Source: Mytilisepta virgata
Taxonomy: Eukaryota > Mollusca > Bivalvia > Mytilida > Mytilidae
Direction of reading: 5' to 3'
Length of the DNA: 64,000 nt
Assembly: GCA_028015205.1 (NCBI GenBank)
Contig: CM051514.1
Span: forward strand, 21,530,150-21,594,149
Translations under genes and position numbers: made by a program
Shown here: piece after piece, positions 22,008 to 34,332 of the stretch
Layout of the letters: the number at the start of each line of letters is the position of its first letter
Position numbering within the stretch: position 1 is the first letter of the stretch
The notes under the pieces: generated by a model
What the model was told of the DNA's origin: nothing
The model's database searches: none
Seen by the model: only the letters and a program-made list of their open reading frames with translations

Positions 22008-23375
22008 ATGAAGCTAACTGCAGCAATCTTTATGGCTGTTTGCCTTTCACTGACATCAGCCGGTTGGAAGAAAGGTGGAATCATTCATGGTCCAAGAATT
22101 GTGTTGGCACCAGTCATAGTAGGAGGATATGGTATAGGACTTGGAGGTTCCCTTGGACTTGGAGGTTCTCTAGGTCTTGGGGGTTCTTTGGGACTTGGAA
22201 GTGTATTAGGAGGTGGAATTGGAGGGATCCTAGGAGGTGGTGCTTATGGCATTGGAGGTGGTTATGGTCTTGGAGTTGGAGGTGGTTATGGCCTTGGAGT
22301 TGGAGGTGGTTATGGCCTTGGAGTTGGAGGTGGATATGGCGGTTTAGTTGGAAAAAAGTCAGGTATTATTGATGTTTCGATATTTTTTTCATATTTTTTT
22401 GTCGATAAACTTTATTATTTTAGCTTGTTTTATTTACTGTATGTAAGTACAGAAACTCATTAAGAATGTGGTCTTTCATGTTTCAAGTACTTTTAATTAG
22501 GATGAAGAAAAAAGGTATTATCTTTTCAATATCAAAGGAATACTATGTAGGTCTAAAAAACATTGATTTCGATATGAAATAATAACATTTATGTACGTAA
22601 ATTGTGGGATAAGAAAAGTAAGCCAAATCATCTTATTGCAAGATTAGAAGCTTTTATTCATTTTATCAGAATATTGTACTTTTCTTTTGCCCCATCGAAC
22701 TCTAACTTGTGTGCTTATAATCTTTCATTTTAATTTACCGATTATGTTATAACTGTAATGAACTACGTGCATGTTCTTGTATTCAGATGGTACATTTGTG
22801 AAAACTCAGCAATATAATGTATCTGCGTCGTGCATAGCTCTGTCCTTACATTGGTCATTTGGGATGTCTGAATTTGGTCTTTAACTTTTTGGATTGTTGT
22901 TTTGAATTTTAACATTTAAGGCCTTGAGGAATAAAACGTATCACAAAATACCGAAATAAATTTGATGCACTGTATGGAAATTTCGTTGACTGACAACTCA
23001 TCAGCAGTGCTCGAGATAAAAATATTGGAAAACTTGTTAAAGATATAATGATGATTAATAAGCACAACCATCCCAATTCAAAACAATTAAAACAAGCATG
23101 TATCCAAACTTAGCTAAGGGTTACCTCTGTATCAAATGGAAGAGCCTTAGACATTTCTGGTAATTTTTGTCAAATTTTGAACGGAAAATTTAAAGGCATT
23201 TGAGTAATGAATCATGCCAGGAAAAAGGTTATGGCCACTTGGCTGATAATTTCCTCGGGGACTGAAAACAGATGAATCGTAAACGATGAAATGTTCACAT
23301 TTAAGGATTTTGTGTATGAGTACATTGTATATCGAATAAAACATCTATATTTATTCTTTTTCAGGTTATTATTAA
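22008..23375 (+). CDS. Glycine-rich secreted structural protein, shematrin-like (copy A)
   Basis: Coding exons 22008-22362 and 23365-23375, intron 22363-23364 (GT...CAG). 118 codons plus a split Gly codon and Tyr-Tyr-stop give about 121 residues. Signal peptide 1-18 (ends LTSA), then GWKKGG, IVLAPVIV, three GGSLGLG-type repeats, GGGIGGILGGG, four GGGYG(L)GVG-type repeats, and KKSGYY at the end. Exon 2 begins at 21987, 21 bases before the ATG. The polyadenylation signal AATAAA is at 23418-23423. The open frame that continues to 22463 is intron read-through. This is the most complete copy: promoter, both splice pairs, intact frame and polyadenylation signal. Secreted structural role, probably in an extracellular matrix such as shell; the tissue cannot be told from sequence. 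Confidence 0.78.
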
Positions 23376-23417
23376 ACGATTTGAAAAGACGCTCCATACC
23401 GAAGATGATTGATACAA

Positions 23418-23423
23418 AATAAA
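23418..23423 (+). terminator. Polyadenylation signal of copy A
   Basis: AATAAA 43 bases after the stop codon in the last exon. The equivalent position in L reads AATATA and in D AATACA. Confidence 0.6.
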
Positions 23424-23510
23424 TGCTTTTACTTAATACGTATTTTCATATTTGATACCCAATTTATAAAGCCATTTAAACCAACCGGAGTGTTGCCCAG
23501 GTATTCTTTT

Positions 23511-23514
<4 letters not shown>

Positions 23515-23554
<40 letters not shown>
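23515..23554. repeat. AT microsatellite in unit A
   Basis: About 20 AT units. The same locus in B (39047-39091) is a few bases longer. Confidence 0.95.
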
Positions 23555-23557
<3 letters not shown>

Positions 23558-23896
23558 GTTGAAAGGATGTTTTACATTTCATTACATGTTTTATAAAATT
23601 ATTGTGATATCAGGAAAGGTCGATAATGACATACAAGTCAGTCAGAACCCCGGCTAAAGAAAATAATACAAAAGAGCACACAAAACAAACAAACTTGGCA
23701 CAAACACGGAAAAATTGTGAGGTAAGACCGATTTAAGGGGCACAAAAACCCCCCATTTATCTATTCTGACACTGGTCTATACAACACATGCTATAAAAAC
23801 CAATAAAGTACGATTATCATCCAGGTAACTTGCTAGAACCGCAAATTTGTTGAAAGCTACTTAGTTTAGATAGTAGGGTCAGAAGGTACTCATTCT

Positions 23897-24060
23897 ATGA
23901 AAGCAGATAAGGGTTGAATAGCTACAGGTCTGATTATTTTTTAACAAAAAAAAACATTAAAAAAAACCATAATGGATGTAATGTTATTTTATAAATCGGT
24001 AGGTATTTCATGTGCACAACTGACCCATAATGTATATTTTCTCACTTTATTTCACCATAA
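23897..24060 (+). pseudogene. Decayed copy of the small ORF seen at 2551-2751
   Basis: Nucleotide similarity to the minus strand of 2550-2830, including a TATA motif at 23791-23800 and an ATG at 23897, but the frame stops after six codons (MKADKG) and later indels break it further. Evidence that the unit L frame was coding is itself weak. Confidence 0.2.
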
Positions 24061-24199
24061 ATCCACTCGTGTGGATCTACACTATATTCTCACTTGTATT
24101 TTACACCATATTTCATGTATGGAGTAATTTATTTCTAAACATGAACCAATATATCCAGCATACATAAATTTCAAACAACAAGTTCTAATTATGTATACT

Positions 24200-24700
24200 A
24201 TTTAAATAGACTAGAGGCGGCTCCTAGATCGCTGCGTTGCCGGCCTGAAAATCATTTGGACACTTAAAGCAAAATTAATTAATTTGAACATTGCTGCCAA
24301 TTTCTAATTGGCTCACTGGTTTTCCAAATTGCTCATTGGTTTCGGACAACATTGTTGTGGATGAACATTTTCCAAAGGGGTCTATTTTGACCATTGCTGA
24401 AAAATTTGGTTCCAATTGGCTAAGTGATTTCAATTAAAACGATCTTCAAGTTAATTTTCTCATACTATGATAGGGTTTTATGTCAAACTAATTCTCCTCT
24501 GGGGGAGGGGGCATTTTGGATGGCAGTTAGGGTCGTTGAATATAATGTTCAAAGAAAACCACCCAAAAACTGTTGCTGCAAAGGTTGGTTCTTATTGTTT
24601 CTTCAGTGCTTTCGGACATGTATGAATCTCTAAATGAATTTTCTCCATAAGGTTCTATGTTACACTAAGATTGCCTTACAACATAGTACGGGTATATGAT
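24200..24700. repeat. Dispersed repeat pieces in unit A
   Basis: Contains phrases such as GACCATTGCTG and TTCCAATTGGCTAAGTG that also occur in the tandem units of the element at 59224-60614. The reverse orientation is found in L (about 1720-2350) and D (about 46420-46870). No gene. Confidence 0.45.
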
Positions 24701-27110
24701 AATATTTTCAAAACTTTTCAACAACATAAAAAAGGCAAAACTTAATTCTCAGAAAAGCAATTGCAGAATTACAATATAAATTTCAATTTCTAATTGTCTG
24801 ACAGAATTAAGAATTATAAGCAAAACACTTTGTACTTTTATCAAAATTAAACAAAATTAAATGCCTCAGTCATCAGATTTAACATCTAAAATTTAGTCAT
24901 TACTATCTGATTAAATGACAAATTTCTGCATTTTAGTTTTGATACATTTTTCATTTTGTAAATTTTGTCTAAAATTAAGATTAAATGTTCCACCTTGAAT
25001 ATCAGATCCAGCAGGTAAAAGGTGAGTAAAATTCATTTGACTAGTATTTCTAGTACATTGTGTCACAGTTTCAAGATTATTGTTAAGTAAGTTTTTATTA
25101 TCCATAGTTCATGTATTAATTTCAATTCTTTGCAATTGACCAGTTGGTTCATTTTCAGTCCGTTTTTGAATAGCACTATCATCTGTTGTTGAATGTTTGT
25201 TTGAATTGCGATTCAAAATAGAAAACATTCTTTGAGTGTTTAAACTGGTTTTGTAGATACTTTGAAAAGATTTGTGACCGCAGTGTTGTTAACAGACGTT
25301 ATAGGTATGTCTTCGTCCAAAAGTTGCAGTTTTGTATCAGGTTTGTTTGTAAAATTATGTATTTTATCCACATTTGATTTTTCAACCACACGTTTAAACA
25401 TTTCTGCACATAAGGTTTGGTTCTTATACATAATTTTTACATTCTATTTAATCCTAAGTAAAAGGTCAATCAGGTTTACAGTTTTTCTCTGGTCTATGAC
25501 TGCGATACTGAAAAAGGACTAGAATTGGATAATATTGAGTGTTCCAGCTAAAATGTTTCAAGTCAAGGGACTTGTTCCATGTCTTGTATAAAAAATATAA
25601 GAAAAGGGAAAAAAATCATCTCTGTTATCAAATTATGTAATGCCTCTTTTATAGTTCTTTTGTTTCTATAATTCTTATAATGCATTTTCATACAATCTTG
25701 TTTATTTCATATTGGTATTAAACAGTGTTTTTTATCGTTTTTTAACATTATATTTGGCGCGAAGGCTAAAGAGGTGAAATGGATGAAGCTGATGCTCCTC
25801 GGGCTAGCTGGAAAAGAGGATATTCATTTTTGATACAAAACTGTCTTTATTAACTGACTAATTTGATATGGACATGAAGGATATGGTCCTATGTTAAACT
25901 AAGTTCGCCGTACAACATCGTTAGGGTATATGATAATATTTTCAAAACTTTTCAGCAACATCAAAAAGGCAAAACTTAATTGCCAGAAAAGAATTGCAGA
26001 ATTGCAATACAAATTCGAAGTCCTAATTGTGTGACAGAGTTAAGAATTATAAGCAAAACACTTAATTCTTTTATCAAAATTAAAACTAAATGCCTCAGTT
26101 ATCAGATTTAACATCTAAAATTTAGTCATTACTATCTGATTCACATAGACAACATCGTTTACCGAAATGTAGATTGTACAAACAAAATTTGGCAGTTTGT
26201 CTTTCTATTAACGGATATACCGTTGCTGGTGGATGTAAGTCCCCAAGGGTATCGTACACTTTTTAAGATACTCGTATTGAAATAGTCAATTGATTTTTTT
26301 AAATTATGTTAAAAGTATGAATTCAGCTCGTTCAGAGAAAGTCAACTTTGCTTGGATTTTTATTTCTCAGCATTCTATTGACATTAAGAAATGGCACTGG
26401 TATATTTAGTTATTCAATTAATTGTAATTCTTCCTGATAATTGATTATTTTTTATGTTTGATCATGGTCCTTTTCGCATGACATTTTGTCATGGTATATT
26501 GCTATATGACATTTCTTTCATCCTCTGGGATACGCTCTACTTTTTTTGTTTTGTATTTGTTCCATGTCTTGTATAAAAAATATTGTATTCCTGATGCGTC
26601 AAATCCTAATTTAATGTCACCAAATTTCAATTGCTTATGCTCATGTGTATTGCATTGGTATACAATATAGTGGTCAACATATGTTTGGGATCATTTGAAC
26701 ATATGTCACCAGAATTAAACAATTATGTCTCAGACTCTTTCTTATGGTAGTAAATCACGGCATATTTCTTTCTTCAAAATCTTTAATAATGCCGTAAAGA
26801 TAATTATTTATGCTCAAGTCTAGTGTTGATCATCGACCTAAAACACTCTAGAATTAGATTGATAAACTGATATTGCCTCTCAACACAGGAACAATAATTT
26901 TATAGACGTAGATTTCCTGTAAATACAGGTCCATTTCACTTGGGGTTAGCTAGAATTTCTCTTAATTCAGTCTTGACATTATGTAGATAATGTTGTAAAC
27001 TTTTAACACTGACAGGAGTTCATTTTCCTTTTATTGTTGTTTTTTTCTCGCTTTTTGTTTGAAAAAAAAATTCGGTGGTCATTCAAATCTAGTGATATCC
27101 TTATTTATTG
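24701..27110. other. 3' flank of unit A, no gene seen
   Basis: Sequence shared with B and partly with L. Two internally similar stretches, around 24660-24900 and 25900-26140, look like diverged copies of one roughly 240-base repeat (GGGTATATGATAATATTTTC followed by AAAACTT). Frames such as plus 25262-25522 keep their length in B (40811-41071) but lie on both strands and have no recognisable domain. Confidence 0.4.
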
Positions 27111-27119
27111 TTCTCTGCC

Positions 27120-27500
27120 ATAGTATCTAAATTTTCCTCTGAAATATCATACAGATATTTTTTCAATTTCTGAGTTATTGATGCTTGAGATTTGAAAGTC
27201 AAAACTGTCATCTCAAAGGTCGCCATCATGAGGATTTGATACATTCTGATTTACTTCTGATACAATGACACCTACAGTAAAAGTTGGATTTTAGAGATGA
27301 GTGTCTGTGGAATTTGGCCTTGAATGTTGATCAGATTCTTGTCAAGGATTAAACTGGTAATAGTTAATTGATGGAACTGTTTATTGCATGTTAAATTGTG
27401 GTAATTACAAGTCATCATCAAAGTAAAAAATATCTGGATAGACATTCAAGCAGCATTATAAGGATCCATATTCATAATATTTTTTAGAAGATGAAATTGT
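27120..27500 (-). pseudogene. Broken coding relic, unknown protein (unit A)
   Basis: Counterpart of 42875-43281 in unit B. It translates to protein-like sequence, but an internal TGA after PYNAA, where B has AGA, interrupts the frame. No known family recognised. Confidence 0.3.
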
Positions 27501-28130
27501 GAGAAATACTGCAAAATTGTTTTATGTGTAATATATACAAAAATAGAATTGTTTTATAACCGTAAAATAAATGTTTGTTTTATTTTTATGTGGAGAGTGT
27601 ATTAATACAGTTTCGTCTAAATTTATTAAAGTAACAAAATATGTGTAGATGATTAATGAAAAGTGATAGACCGTAGCATGAATGCCAACTTAGAATATAA
27701 AAACAGAGTAAGTTCAGTATTGGTAAAAATGGTATATCAAGTCGGAATATCAGGAATATTCTATATCTTAGTGTACTGTAATGTATCTTTGTAGTAAATT
27801 GGTATCTCGTTAATTTGAGAACGTGTAACATAGGGCCTTATGAAACAATTCCCTTAAATGTCTTTTTGTATGAAACCAAGTGGAATACAATTTGGCAAAA
27901 GATGAGATGGTCCTTTATCAGAATTGTATCGAATGATCATTACTGCGGTCCCAGATGGTCGCAACAGGCATAAGCGAACTATTTTTAACTATAGGACATT
28001 ATTTGAAAATGCATTTAATGATCTATACTTGTCTGAAAGCAGTGAGCTGATTAGAACCAATCTTGGCAGCAATGGTTTGACGGTGGTTTTCTTTCAAAAT
28101 TATATTCGATGACCCGAACTGACATCTAAA

Positions 28131-29090
28131 AAGGACAAATATACCTAAGGAGCAATTAAAGAAACGTGATCCATTGGACAGACAAACCCGGGAAGACAAA
28201 TGAACAACCACAAGCACAACAAATAAACACAGAAAACTAAAAAAAAACAATGAACAACACGAATTCCTATCAAAACCAGGAGTGAACCCAGGTGATCCGC
28301 AAGGGTAAGCAGTTCCTGCTCCATATACGACACACGTCGGGAAGTCCGACAAAGTCAATCCGGGGAAGTCGCAAATCGGTGGAGGCAAATGAAAGGTTAC
28401 GACAGTGGGAACAGGTCTAACATCATCTTAGATATTGGAACACTGTAAAGGTCAATTAATTCGTGATGACGACCGTAAAATTTCCTCAGTGATGACATCA
28501 ACTTATCCCTGATAAAACCCTGGTTAAGAAGCTTTTGTGACAGGAGTAATCCTCTTTGTCGAAAGTCAGGGTAACTCACTCATGCCCTTGAAAATGGGAT
28601 AAGCTGAGAAACGTAGACGCCATATGCAGGCGATGCTGGTATATTGCTACTCAAGAAGGAAAAATTAACAATAGGAAAGTTGAAGTAGTCACGTTTGTCA
28701 TAAAGTTTTGTCTTCAAATGTCCCTCATAGTCTATTTCAAGAAACAAATCCAAATATGAAGTGGAGTTTGGTGTATCTGTAGTATCCTTAATTTCAAGCT
28801 CACAGGGGTAGATAAGATGTAGAAAGTCTTGGAATTTGTCGTTATTTAACGACAACACATCATCTATATAACGGAAAGTGAAATTAAAGTATTGAGCTAG
28901 TTTCTTTTTGTTTTTACGTAGTAACCCTTGAATGAAGTCCGCTTCATATGAGTACAGAAACAGATCGGCGAGGAGAGAAGCACAGTTGGTTCCTATTGGA
29001 ATGCCGATTGTTTGTTGAAAAATTAGACCGCCAAATTCAACGAATATGTTGTCTATGAGAAAATCTAAGATGTTTGTAATTTCATCTTGG
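28131..29090 (-). pseudogene. Penelope-like reverse transcriptase relic (unit A)
   Basis: On the minus strand a methionine-less open frame runs from about 29088 through the RT core, with a GTNCA block and the catalytic YIDD motif, to a TGA at about 28578 where unit B has a Cys codon. The same frame then continues to about 28397. The remainder to 28131 is the 3' part. The 5' half of the RT and any GIY-YIG endonuclease are missing. I place it with Penelope-like elements from remembered similarity of this RT type. The relic is present in both A and B at the same site, so it is older than their duplication. Confidence 0.6.
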
Positions 29091-29099
29091 CCCCCAGAG

Positions 29100-29745
29100 G
29101 CGAACTTACTTTAACATAGAATAGAATAGAGAATGAAACGGGGAATGTTTCAAGGAGACAACAACTCGACCAAAAAGCAGAAAACAGCTCAAGGCTACCA
29201 ATATGTCTTCAACGCAGCGTGCAAATCCCGCACCCGTATGTGGGTTTCAGCTGGCCCTTAAACAATAATGTATACTAGTTCAGCAAAATGGACGGCACCC
29301 TAAACTCTGAAAAATTTATGAAAAATAAAAATGAACCAAAATTCAAAAAAACACAAAAGACTAACAACGGCTGGAGGTTCCTGACTTGAGACAGGCGCAA
29401 AAAATGCGGCGGTGTTAAACCTGTTTGTGAGATCTCAACCGTCCCCTATACCTCTTGTAAATGTGGAATAAAGAAACACACAGAGATAAACACAGTAAAA
29501 CTCTGTTCAAAAGAGTCCGATTTTAAAAACAGTAACAGAAGAAACTAAGGAAAATGACAATGATCAATATATATTAACAAAGGACTACTAGCAGTTAATG
29601 ACCTGTCGGCTCCAGACCTCAATTAAGCTGATCGAAAAATTCATATATAAATTCCGCCAAAATCCCACGCGTCATGGATTTAGTATCATGCCATCATAAA
29701 TTATACGAGAAGAACATAACCCGTATCATGCCAACAACTGGTTTT
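29100..29745. repeat. Dispersed repeat at the end of unit A
   Basis: Starts near GAGAATGAAACGGGGAATGT and includes GACTTGAGACAGGCGCAAAAA. Repeated in B at about 44850-45460, and a short related piece (GGGGAATGTGTCAAAGAGAC) lies near 31010-31030. I recall this as a common bivalve repeat, but cannot name the family with certainty. Confidence 0.5.
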
Positions 29746-29758
29746 AGAATGGATGTGT

Positions 29759-30120
29759 TATAATTATTAGTAATTACACAGATGTATCTTATAGTCAGCA
29801 TGGCTCCAACGTTTTGGAGCCAAAACTCGCACGTATCAGATAACTTCATACTTTCAGTAAAAAAATATGTTACTATGATACACACACAAAAAATTATATA
29901 CTAGCTTAGATCGTTTGTCGCCTTTAAACATTGTACATTAGACGACGAAATGAAAAAATGCTAAAGAGGTATAATTCATTTGATGATTTGAAAAAAAAAC
30001 TGGACAAACTAAACTTACGCTATTCTTTGCAAAACAACCCGAATAGATAGTTGATTAGTATTGGATTTTAATTAGAATAATATTTGTAGTAGTGTTACAA
30101 ATCGGGGTAGTGTTAGTTTA
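29759..30120 (-). repeat. Inverted fragment of unit intron 1 at the A/B junction
   Basis: Matches intron 1 of unit A (about 21140-21245 and 21470-21715) in reverse, and unit D (48430-49012) directly, with about 225 bases deleted at its middle (near 30010). It sits exactly where A ends, so it is a rearrangement scar. Confidence 0.75.
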
Positions 30121-30590
30121 GCCAAGTTGGGCCAAGTCCAGCATGCTTTCGAAACAGTTACTCTGTACTTTTGACATGGTTCCTTTGTAAATGGTAGATA
30201 AGAACAGTGTCCCATTTGTATCATAAATATCTAGTACGAATAAAAGGAAACTTGAACGACTGCTAACTCATACCGCGGTCAATTAACTCAGACCATTGCA
30301 AACTCGTACCATGTCAACTTGTATCACTAAAGGTCGAATAGTGTCAGTAAAAGTTTAATATAAGAACTGTTCAAGGGAGATAACAAAGTCATGAATCTGC
30401 TATAGTTTCTTTTAGCCAATTAGCAACTTGAAAGTAAAAAAAATTAGTTGCAAATTCTTTATGATAGACCAAAATATAATCCATTGACATGTTGGATGTA
30501 TTGTTATAAAATATGTTAAACTTTTCATTGTAAAATGAAATTTTCAGATCTTGTCTATATATTCTAGATTAAAAAGATGATGATGATATA
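30121..30590. other. Unique spacer, no gene seen
   Basis: Not shared with any unit. AT-rich, with no frame of note before the exon-like segment that contains the ATG at 30591. Confidence 0.5.
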
Positions 30591-31914
30591 ATGACAATGG
30601 AGGAGGTTCACCCAACAGAGCAGAAACAAACAGGTATTGAAAGGGATCAAATTGATACATTATTAGATATACAAATGTATTTTAGTAAAATTTCAAAGCA
30701 CAGATATTACATTTATGAACACAAAAGCACTTGCTGTTCGGTGTGAGCCAAGGCTCCGTGTTGAGGATCGTACTTTGACCTATAATGGTCTACTTTTACA
30801 AATTGTGACTTTGATAAAGAGTTGTCTCATTGGCACTTTTACCACATCTATTTATATCTATATACAAAATCTTTTGTAATTAACCATGTCAACAGTAAAT
30901 ACACTTCATAGAACATGTAAATCAGTATCTGGACCATAACCTGAAATGTATCCTGTTGAAGAATTTGTACTGGAAATCAAGATGAAAGAAGTCTTTGAGA
31001 ATGTAAATGGGGAATGTGTCAAAGAGACAACAACCTGAGATGTTTACAAATGTACTTTCTACAAAAATGAATCGATTAAAATCTATTTCTAGAATTGCAA
31101 AGACTAGTTATAGGGTCAGGGGGTTTAACTAGGGTAGTCAGTGGAGTTACTGGAACCACTCATATGCATTTTTAGAAAAATACATGGATGTAATTACATT
31201 CTTTCCTTATAATTCTGATTATGATTATTTCATTAATTTATTTTTTCAGATGTGAGTGTTAACCAAAGGGGACAAGTTAGGCCTAGGCATTATGAAAGTA
31301 AATATAAAAGACTAAAGAAAGATCTGGAGACTGACAAAAGTGATGTCAACACCATTCAGCATGACTATATTAGACACCCGATAACAAACAGGGATGAGAA
31401 CATACATGTACATCAAGCTTTAATTAACACAAACTTTGAAACAACCAATGATTTTATCAAAGATACAGATATTGATAGAAATGCATCAGAAGAAATTGAT
31501 GATTATAAAGATACAAATGCCCAGGAAGAACTTTTTGATAAAAGAGATGTTAATGTTCCCGAAGAAATTGTCAATAATAATGTTCAGGAAGACATTATGG
31601 ATGAAAGAACTACAGATACATTGGAAAACATTGTTGATGACACAAATAGTGAAAAAAATGTACAACTGGATGAGCTGATCAACATATTAGAAATGGAGCA
31701 CAAGTGGGTGAATGAGAATGAAGACTTTGATGAAGAGGAAGAAGATGAAACTGAAGAATACAGTGATATCAATGAAGATGACCCAATCCAACCTGGACAT
31801 TTTTTATCAATCAAGACAAGTGTTTTGTTGATATGGTTGCCTAAATATTATGTAATTATTTGTATTCGTTGTATACGTTGTTTTTTGGAATCACTAGAAC
31901 TCATTAAAAAGTAA
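30591..31914 (+). CDS. 5' part of an unknown acidic gene, truncated at the duplication junction
   Basis: Proposed exon ending at 30633 (ATG at 30591, donor CAG|GTATTG) and second exon from 31250 (acceptor TTTTTTCAG); the split Asp codon joins the frames. The frame stays open to 31914, about 235 residues, but from about 31841 the codons belong to the start of unit B, so the last 24 or so residues are chimeric. The native part is hydrophilic, Asp/Glu/Asn-rich, with a long acidic run (FDEEEEDETEE), followed by PIQPGHFLSIKTSVLLIWL. An acidic region followed by such a hydrophobic start recalls N-terminal parts of Tnp2-like, transposase-derived proteins; this is weak inference. An in-frame TAA lies before 30577, so the ATG at 30591 or a nearby acceptor starts the frame. 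The 3' part is missing. Confidence 0.45.
30735..30860 (+). repeat. SINE-like repeat inside the intron
   Basis: Contains GTGAGCCAAGGCTCCGTGTT and GAGTTGTCTCATTGGCAC, phrases I remember as an abundant short interspersed repeat of bivalves, possibly of the V-SINE type. The tRNA-like head is not recognisable in this copy. Confidence 0.5.
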
Positions 31915-34332
31915 TAAAAAAGAATCATTTAAAATTCCTTGGTCTTTTGGTTTTTATACAGACTGTCAGTCGATGTCCAGACTGTCACTTACATTTAAAT
32001 TTCCATGTGGCGAACATTGGACATGTCCCGTTAGAGATAGAGCCTATTTCAATCTATAGAATATTTTAGTCAAGAGACAGCACTGATGAAAGATCTTAGT
32101 GATCCGAAAATTTTGCTAAGTTTGAATTATTGTAATAATTCAAAATTTTATTTGTTTTATTGATGTGTATTAACGGTTATTTGTGGGCCAAAAACCCTTA
32201 ACCTTCCCGCTCACAATGGAATACTGAGATCAGCGGCTTACCATTTGAAAGGGTCACAAATATTAACCTTTAATCTTCTCTTTAGTCTTGGTTCTTCATT
32301 GATTACGTCTACCTCGTCAAGTGTCGAAATCTGGAAGAAGCAGATTCCCGCTCTGCACATGCACGCGGAACATAAGTCTTAATGTTTCCGCTAGCAGGCT
32401 CCCTGAAACGGTTCACCCGGGTAGAGGGTAATAATACTTCATTATTTTTAGACGGTTATATATATTCCATACATATTGTTTAAAGATTTAAATATATATA
32501 TATATATTTTCGATACATATTGTTTAAAGATTTAAATCTCATCACTGAAGCTGTCCAAAATTTCCAACCTCTTCATTCTTTAAAAATGAAATCAAAATGA
32601 ATGAAATAAACATTTCTTTATCAATAGTCAATATAATGTCAACAAGCGATGGACATAAGAATATACAGTCTTTTTCTCATTTGTCATAAAATGTGAATTT
32701 GAGTTGAAAAAACAAACAATTACATTAATAATAGTGGCAAATACATATATCATCTTTAAATTTCATATTTTTGTTTTCATCAATCATTACTTTACACCTA
32801 AAATAACGATTTCATATATTATACCTGTCAGATTTATTGGTACAGAATTATATTACATACGACATTGCACTTGATCAGATTTTATTACATCATACATATA
32901 TATTTTCTTAAAGTAGGAAACCTCACAGAATTTATAAAATATATACAAACAATGAAGGGGAAACAAAATCAGCCCAGAAAACCAATTAATAAAATAAATA
33001 AAAACTAATATAAAACAGACTCTTTTAGGAAAGAATTCGAAAATGATCCAAAAAGATAAAACTTCTGTCAGGCAGTCATGAAAATTTGAAACTCTGAATG
33101 ATACATTTGTGGATGAAAGAAACCTTTATATATAGCTACTTAATAAATAACTGTTCAAATATTATTTGAATCAATTGCCAGTTGAGTAATATCAGATGTC
33201 GAAAATGGCCATCACATAAAATATAAGAGCACGAGAGGTTTAGAAAACAATTAAAAAATAGAAATTTTCGACAAAACTAGTCAGCCAATTTAATATTCCA
33301 TTTTCAAAGTTATCCGAGGAACTCATTATCCAATAGCAATTCGTTTTTTGTCGTTGCTCCGTTAATTCGCATGTCTAGAGTGTAGTGTACGTGATTCCTT
33401 GCTTTTAGCCTATCATCTGATTTATATTTTGGTTTTTCATCAGGAATCTAGGAGTGTTCGTAAAAGATTGTGATTAGTATAGAACTATATAGCATTCTGT
33501 TAATTGGGATAAAACTGTTTTAAGGTGTACAATTGATCGTTTATGCTATTTGAGCGTACAAAACAAAAGTAACATTAACTCGGTGTTAGTCATTCAGTTT
33601 CATATATGTTTCTAAACTTAACTAAATGACGATCAACGTCTGATGTAATCTTTTTACACAGACAAGGGATAAATAGCTTAAGGGTTATGAGGTAAATACT
33701 CCATTCTTACTTTAAAAAAAACATGAAATTTTATGACAGTAAATTATTCATTATCTATTCATGTCTGTTTAAATACTTCTAGTCTACAGTTTCAGTAAGT
33801 CACAAAGGAATACGTCAAAGGTTTCAAGGATCATGACAATAATAATACGAATGCGACCATTATGCATAACACTCATATCCATTATAGTTATTGTCACACG
33901 TAGCATTGTTTTGATTCGGAATATGTGGTTTTCTAATCAAATTGCCCTTATCAAAGTGGTCAAGCACATTATATGCTTCGGCGAAATTTTTGTTCAAGGT
34001 CACATGACAACATGTGTTTCCTATGCAGCACTAATTATAAAACATAAAAACAATACAAATCTACATTTTCCCGTTTGAAAGAACCAATCGGCTTGAAAAT
34101 TCTTTATCTTATGGAAACCATCACAAGAATAATCAGTCCAACACTATTGTAAAACTTCAGAGGCTCTGTCATAAGATACGAATGCCACCCAGAAAAAAAC
34201 AAAGCATAAGTTAAATTGTAAAACAAAGGAAACCTGTGACTCGAGGTAATGTCGGCATCGTTTCAAGAGTTGAAGTTAGAGTCCTACTAAAAAAAATTTA
34301 TTTATAAGATCTTCTGGTAAATGACAATACAA

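Larger units (their letters stand above)
16131..29754 (+). repeat. Unit A: direct duplicate of unit B and inverted mate of L
   Basis: From 16369 to 29754 this matches 31841-45466 nearly base for base, with an offset of about 15.5 kb, a few percent differences and small indels. Its first part, 16131 onwards, also matches the end of unit L in reverse. The shared A/B segment includes the glycine-rich gene, the Penelope-like relic and the dispersed repeat at its 3' end, so those insertions predate the A/B duplication. Confidence 0.9.

Noticed and set aside
31584..31814. Ser-rich minus-strand frame
   Set aside because: Antisense of the acidic Asp/Glu stretch in the plus-strand gene fragment.
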